Source: Watersipora subatra
Lineage: Eukaryota > Bryozoa > Gymnolaemata > Cheilostomatida > Watersiporidae
Assembly (NCBI RefSeq): GCF_963576615.1
Contig: NC_088717.1
Location: 19,516,108-19,580,107, forward strand
DNA length: 64,000 bases
Direction: 5' to 3'
Shown here: positions 58,168-64,000 of the stretch, piece by piece
How positions within the stretch are numbered: the first letter of the stretch is position 1
How the letters are laid out: the number at the start of each line of letters is the position of its first letter
Position numbers and translations under genes: made by a program
The notes under the pieces: generated by a model
Told to the model about the DNA's origin: nothing
Databases searched by the model: none
What the model saw: only the letters and a program-made list of their open reading frames with translations

Positions 58168-64000
<5,833 letters not shown>

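Overview
The window is nuclear DNA of an invertebrate animal. Evidence: split genes with GT-AG introns, a eukaryotic tRNA-Ile, an ATG16L1-type WD40 protein, a rhodopsin-like receptor, and AT-rich introns packed with pogo/Tigger, P-element and Penelope relics, tRNA-related dispersed repeats and many minisatellites. The repeat style suggests a lophotrochozoan (mollusc or bryozoan-like), but the sequence alone does not settle the phylum. There are no bacterial operons, CRISPR arrays or organelle genes.

Layout. 1-8.2 kb: three last exons of an NHL-repeat protein on the + strand, with introns full of repeats. 8.2-17 kb: no host gene; a MITE, a degenerate Tigger copy, a 25-bp minisatellite and a 1.4-kb foldback element. 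17.06-18.02 kb: an intronless class A GPCR on the - strand. 18.9-22.1 kb: two Penelope-like element copies head to head, forming an inverted repeat with arms of about 1 kb, followed by a long copy of a dispersed repeat family. 25.5-57.8 kb: one large + strand gene. I assembled 24 exons in which every junction keeps phase, predicting about 1,318 residues of a coiled-coil and low-complexity protein that I do not recognise. Its introns hold a P-element relic with a Tigger copy nested in it, a tRNA-Ile(AAU) gene on the opposite strand, a perfect 40-bp palindrome, and at least ten tandem arrays. 58.2-64 kb: the WD40 end of ATG16L1 on the - strand, convergent with the large gene; poly(A) signals for both genes lie within 20 bp of each other.

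The observation most worth following is in the large gene. Several minisatellites start exactly at, or a few bases after, a 5' splice site. In the clearest case (exon 18) the 72-bp unit contains the end of the exon plus the donor itself, giving 14 tandem donor-like copies. The first three are in phase, so alternative donor choice would add 24 or 48 residues. Decayed copies of exon-end plus donor segments also lie in other introns of this gene. The genes otherwise show no evident shared pathway; ATG16L1 acts in autophagosome formation, and the GPCR and NHL protein are unrelated neighbours.
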